A stretch of 13,942 nucleotides of DNA from contig JAITPS010000001.1 of the NCBI GenBank assembly GCA_031289325.1, forward strand, positions 1-13,942, in the 5' to 3' direction. The notes below the pieces were generated by a model that was given only the letters and a program-made list of their open reading frames with translations, did no database searches and was not told the origin of the DNA. This DNA is from Candidatus Methanovirga meridionalis. GTDB lineage: Archaea > Methanobacteriota > Methanobacteria > Methanobacteriales > Methanobacteriaceae. Position 1 is the first letter of the stretch. Each line of letters opens with the position of its first letter. Positions 13,881 to 13,942 of the stretch are shown here, one piece after another. The position numbers and the translations under genes were made by a program.

Positions 13881-13942
13881 TCATACTTTTTCAACCATTT
13901 TTATTACATTTTCATTGCCTTTTTTAAGGTTCTTATTTCTTT
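13881..13942 (-). CDS. Possible C-terminal end of a minus-strand gene (partial, weak)
   Basis: One minus-strand frame from the window edge reads RNKNLKKGNENVIKMVEKV before a TGA at 13881-13883. The plus strand here is pyrimidine-rich, unlike the repeat lattice next to it, which would fit a purine-rich coding strand on minus. Another minus frame ends KEIRTLKKAMKM. Nineteen residues are too few to identify anything. Confidence 0.2.
   Translation of the reverse strand, partial: RNKNLKKGNENVIKMVEKV

Noticed and set aside
1..13942. Integrated virus, plasmid or insertion sequence
   Set aside because: No integrase, transposase, capsid, terminase or replication protein and no tRNA attachment site was found on either strand.

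Overview
The window looks like a very AT-rich euryarchaeal chromosome segment, most likely order Methanobacteriales and probably Methanobrevibacter or a close relative such as Methanosphaera. The reasons are an archaeal TFB next to Gar1, an archaeal diphthine synthase, Shine-Dalgarno sites of the GGTGA type, beta-helix adhesin-like proteins, DUF1703-type ATPase/nuclease genes and extremely AT-rich spacers. The genus is an inference from gene content, not from a marker-gene comparison.

Layout: (1) 1-183 is the C-terminal end of an AAA-ATPase-like/PD-(D/E)XK protein. (2) 283-897 is a decayed surface-protein gene. (3) 1356-2180 (+) is a ThiS-like domain fused to a ThiF-like adenylyltransferase, converging on a PfkB-family sugar/nucleoside kinase (2193-3104, -). 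(4) 3651-6793 (-) is a tandem family of three beta-helix proteins with GGAI/FxxN repeats: two intact genes (399 and 480 aa) and one C-terminal remnant. Neither intact gene encodes a signal peptide or a membrane anchor. (5) After about 890 bp of gene-free AT-rich DNA comes an information-processing block on +: gar1 (7683-7949), tfb (8054-8968), dphB (9027-9833). (6) 9927-10513 is a zinc-ribbon/coiled-coil gene apparently split by two one-base homopolymer insertions. (7) 11028-12361 (+) is a MacB/LolD-type ABC pair, an unusually short FtsX-like permease followed by its ATPase. (8) 12398-13290 is a frameshifted, 3'-truncated AAA-ATPase-like gene that stops just before a 525-bp repeat lattice.

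How the genes work together: Gar1 (rRNA pseudouridylation), TFB (transcription initiation) and DphB (EF2 modification) form a housekeeping cluster. The two ABC genes, 14 bp apart, make one export or lipoprotein-type complex. The rest is accessory and unstable: surface-type genes, DUF1703-type genes, pseudogenes and repeats.

The most notable non-gene structure is in the spacers. A dispersed AT-rich element of about 140-340 bp occurs four times in the same orientation (1146, 3233, 5144, 10655). One copy has expanded internally into an exact 30-bp tandem array. A separate array at 13299-13823 follows a strict rule of one 37-bp block plus n x 20 bp. No tRNA, rRNA, CRISPR array, insertion sequence or prophage gene was seen.
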